Shown piece after piece: positions 62,055 through 64,000 of a stretch of DNA of 64,000 bases; position 1 is the first letter of the stretch, and every line of letters begins with the position of its first letter. This stretch comes from Fibrobacterota bacterium (GTDB lineage Bacteria; Fibrobacterota; Fibrobacteria; UBA11236). The stretch covers positions 20,778-84,777 of the forward strand of contig JAEKLQ010000069.1 of assembly GCA_019509785.1 (NCBI GenBank), written 5' to 3'. A program made the translations under genes and the position numbers. The notes beneath the pieces were generated by a model. That model had not been told where the DNA came from, did not search any database, and saw only the letters and a program-made list of their open reading frames with translations.

Positions 62055-62854
62055 GATAAGGTGATGGGATCCAGACGCGTGAGCGATGGAACGACGCGAT
62101 CGAATTCATCGCCGCGCACCGGCCCAGCGGTATGCGGATGGATCCAGATGGTGGTCCAACCCCGGGCCCGGCCCGATTCCAGGTTGTCCATGCGATCGTC
62201 CGCGAAGTGGATACGCGCCCCTTCGCCATGGCGCGCGCGCACGTGGGCGTCCACCTTGGCGTAGGCGGGGAGATTGGGCTTGCCTTCCCAATCCATATAA
62301 GCGATGTCGAAAATGCCTTCCAGGCGCCGCGGGAAAACCCGGCCCGCCGTTCCTACGGCGCCCGCCGTTCCTACGGCGCCCGCCACCTCTGCGCTGCCCA
62401 CCGCGCCGCCGACCCCGGCCGCGTCCAACGCCGAGGCCGCGTCCCGCGCCGCGCCGGCCTCCGCCTCGGGCAACAAGCCCTCCAGGCCCATGGACCGCAT
62501 CCCCCGCACGGCCCAGTCCATGCGGGCGTTGGTGAAGAGGTAGACCGGATGGGGCAAGCGCGCCAGCCAGTCCTGCAAAGCCGGATCGGGCGGCGGCAAA
62601 TGCTCCGCGCCGATGGCATGGATGAAATCGCAATAATGGTTCCGGTCCACGCCGTATAGTTCTTCCAGTCCCTTGAGGGTGGTACCGTACTGGTCCCATA
62701 ACTTGATCCGCAACGCATCGGCGGATTGGCTATCCATCCCGAGGAAGGTCTGCATGTACAGATTGATGCGCCCATCGACGGCGTTCAAGGTCCCGAGGGT
62801 GGAGGGATAGAGCGTATGATCGTAGTCGAGGAGCAGCACGGTGGAAGGCTTCAA
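62051..62854 (-). CDS. HAD-family hydrolase (pyrimidine 5'-nucleotidase-like)
   Basis: The start is a TTG at 62854 that overlaps the Nudix stop (TTGA), with GGGAG 5 nt upstream. The 267-residue product has motif I LLLDYDHTLYPS, a cap with YGVDRNHYCDFIHAI, motif II VYLFTNARMDW, and the late motif IHFADDRMDNLE. This layout fits the SDT1-like pyrimidine 5'-nucleotidase group. In the middle (about 145-180) is an Ala/Gly/Val repeat (GTAGAVGTAGAVG) from an 18-bp tandem DNA repeat, probably a surface loop. It lies in a Nudix-HAD-lpxB overlapping run. Confidence 0.82.
   Translation of the reverse strand: MKPSTVLLLDYDHTLYPSTLGTLNAVDGRINLYMQTFLGMDSQSADALRIKLWDQYGTTLKGLEELYGVDRNHYCDFIHAIGAEHLPPPDPALQDWLARLPHPVYLFTNARMDWAVRGMRSMGLEGLLPEAEAGAARDAASALDAAGVGGAVGSAEVAGAVGTAGAVGTAGRVFPRRLEGIFDIAYMDWEGKPNLPAYAKVDAHVRARHGEGARIHFADDRMDNLESGRARGWTTIWIHPHTAGPVRGDEFDRVVPSLTRLDPITLS
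62349..62384. repeat. 18-bp tandem repeat inside the HAD gene
   Basis: GTTCCTACGGCGCCCGCC occurs twice back to back, flanked by degenerate copies. It is a multiple of three and encodes AGAVGT units, so copy-number change would keep the frame. Confidence 0.75.
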
Positions 62855-63411
62855 GGCGACTCCCAGAAGGCTTCTAGCACCCCGAAGGTAAATCCCCAGA
62901 TGGCCCCGCTGCCGTCCGCCACCTTGATGCAAGGGAAGGAAAGCTGCGGATGCTTTTCGCTCATGGCCGCCATCAGGCGATTGGCGGGGTCGCGCAAATA
63001 ATCCTCCGGCAGCCAATGCGCTTCGGCGATTTCCCTTTCGTCCAAACGGACCTCGGGCTTGGCGGCCATTTCGAAAAGGAAGGGGGCCACGGCCATGGGA
63101 ATGCCCATATGGTTGCCGGCGATGGCCAGGGGCAGGGGCCGCACCAGATGGGCCCGCTCTAAACGGACCCCGCTTTCCTCGAAAGTCTCGCGGATGCAGG
63201 TTCCTAAAAGATCAGGGTCCCCGGGCTCGCGACGACCGCCGGGCAGGGCGAAATGACCCGACCAAGGGTCCTTGGGATTGATCGCCCGGCGCAACAACAA
63301 GTACTCGGGATTCTCCCCTTTCACGCGGATTAGGGCCACTGCGGCGGCCGCTTCCGGCCCGGCAGGACCGGGTCCAGGGAGTGCCGAGAGAGGCGATTCG
63401 GAATGTGACAT
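62851..63411 (-). CDS. Nudix hydrolase (CoA-pyrophosphatase-like)
   Basis: The ATG at 63411 (MSHSESPLSALPG) has GGGAG 5 nt upstream. The 186-residue protein has an Ala/Pro-rich start, then VALIRVKGENPEYLLLRRA, the LPGGRREPGDPDLLG and IRETFEESGV Nudix box (with Asp where the first Glu usually stands, as in many CoA pyrophosphatases), and HWLPEDYLRDP further on. It probably cleaves a nucleoside-diphosphate-linked substrate; CoA is a reasonable guess from NudL-like features. It is the first gene of the run into HAD and lpxB. The spacer to rlmN has a TATAGT that may be its -10. Confidence 0.85.
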   Translation of the reverse strand: MSHSESPLSALPGPGPAGPEAAAAVALIRVKGENPEYLLLRRAINPKDPWSGHFALPGGRREPGDPDLLGTCIRETFEESGVRLERAHLVRPLPLAIAGNHMGIPMAVAPFLFEMAAKPEVRLDEREIAEAHWLPEDYLRDPANRLMAAMSEKHPQLSFPCIKVADGSGAIWGFTFGVLEAFWESP

Positions 63412-63516
63412 CGGTACTCCCAAACTATAAATATGGCTGGTCGGCTTCGTGCGGCAAGTCCCTCTGATAGTTGGAAAACAGGCCTTCCTGGCAATTTTTG
63501 TTAAATTTACAGGGAT

Positions 63517-64000
63517 ATGTTAAGACCGCCCAAAGCGCATCTCTTAGGCGCCAGCGTTCCCGATTTGGAAGCGCTCGTAAAGGAACTCGGCCAGCCCGCG
63601 TTCCGGGCACGTCAATTGCGCGATTGGATGTTCGGCCCCTTCGAGTCCGATTTCGGTAAAATGTCCAATCTCCCCAAGGCTTTGCAACAAGCGTTGGAGG
63701 AAAAGGCGACCTGCCGGGTGCTGGGCGTGAAAGCCAGCCAGACCTCCCATGACGGGACCACCAAGTGGGTTTTCGAAACCCACGACGGCCACTTCTTCGA
63801 GACCGTGCTCATCCCCAGCGAGGATCGCCGCTCCATCTGCGTTTCGTCCCAGATCGGCTGCGCCATGGGCTGCACCTTCTGCCGCACGGCCACCATGGGA
63901 TTCATCCGCAATCTCACCTTAGGGGAAATCCTGGAGCAAGCCTGGTTCGTGAGCCGCCACCTGAAAGACACCGAAGGGCCGGAGGCGCGCCTTAGCAACG
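63517..64000 (+). CDS. rlmN: Dual-specificity RNA methyltransferase RlmN, N-terminal part (runs off the window)
   Basis: From the ATG at 63517 (MLRPPKAHLLGASVPDLEAL, AGGG just upstream) 161 codons are visible. They show the N-terminal helical domain (PAFRARQLRDWMF), VLIPSEDRRSICVSSQIG, and the radical-SAM cluster motif CAMGCTFC (Cys115, Cys119, Cys122) followed by RTATMGFIRNLTLGEI. RlmN methylates C2 of A2503 in 23S rRNA and A37 of some tRNAs. It is divergent from the Nudix gene. Confidence 0.95.
   Translation, partial: MLRPPKAHLLGASVPDLEALVKELGQPAFRARQLRDWMFGPFESDFGKMSNLPKALQQALEEKATCRVLGVKASQTSHDGTTKWVFETHDGHFFETVLIPSEDRRSICVSSQIGCAMGCTFCRTATMGFIRNLTLGEILEQAWFVSRHLKDTEGPEARLSN

Noticed and set aside
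1..64000. CRISPR arrays, rRNA genes, intact insertion sequences
   Set aside because: None seen: no regularly spaced direct repeats with unique spacers, no rRNA-like sequence, no transposase.

Overview
The window comes from a high-GC, Gram-negative bacterium: it carries lpxB (lipid A synthesis), an OprO/P-type outer-membrane porin and many Sec-exported proteins. The secreted carbohydrate-active enzymes, the GxYxLxL-type C-terminal tails on several of them, and the chitobiase-C-like and CBM35 modules suggest the FCB group, perhaps a Fibrobacterota-like lineage. That placement is an inference from protein style; there is no rRNA gene here to confirm it.

Layout. 1-3781 (minus strand): 5' part of mgtE, a 33-residue membrane protein, an array of GGGTNNA heptamers, then folA-thyA and a GNAT/hemolysin-like acyltransferase. 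3895-9861 (minus): a complete high-affinity phosphate operon (porin-pstS-pstC-pstA-pstB-phoU) closed by an intrinsic terminator. 10360-16562 (plus): a six-hairpin glycosidase, a PHP-glycosyltransferase fusion and a frameshifted membrane dipeptidase, then a small lipoprotein. 17067-21202: a GGCGCGCC repeat array and a minus-strand operon of OlsB-like, PlsC-like and Ntn-type acylase genes. 21460-28057 (plus): a MORN-like lipoprotein and a polyphosphate operon with two different ppk1 genes around sixA and ppx. 28172-33082: a 1,636-residue secreted multidomain protein. 33095-37507: a Pho-box-like site, phoB, phoR and a hybrid kinase. 37532-39152 (minus): Pit transporter and its DUF47 partner.

39588-52582 is an accessory region: secreted esterases, a YCF48 propeller, a PEP-CTERM protein, two divergent CBM35/InlB paralogs flanking a decayed ATPase, gene fragments, hairpins and a second, diverged copy of the aspS 3' end. 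52656-64000 returns to core genes: aspS, an ECF sigma factor/DUF4384/caspase-like operon, CorC- and FapA-type genes, a second GGCGCGCC repeat array, lpxB, a HAD hydrolase, a Nudix hydrolase and the start of rlmN.

Phosphate is the unifying theme. Periplasmic capture (porin, PstSCAB), low-affinity import (Pit/DUF47), storage and turnover as polyphosphate (two PPK1, Ppx), and sensing (PhoU, PhoB/PhoR, hybrid kinase) all lie within about 36 kb. Genes are tightly packed, with many 1-8 nt overlaps. Four of these use a TTG start inside TTGA, which suggests translational coupling. Two genes appear frame-disrupted (porin leader, dipeptidase) and PstA lacks its usual first membrane helix. These are either assembly errors or real lesions.
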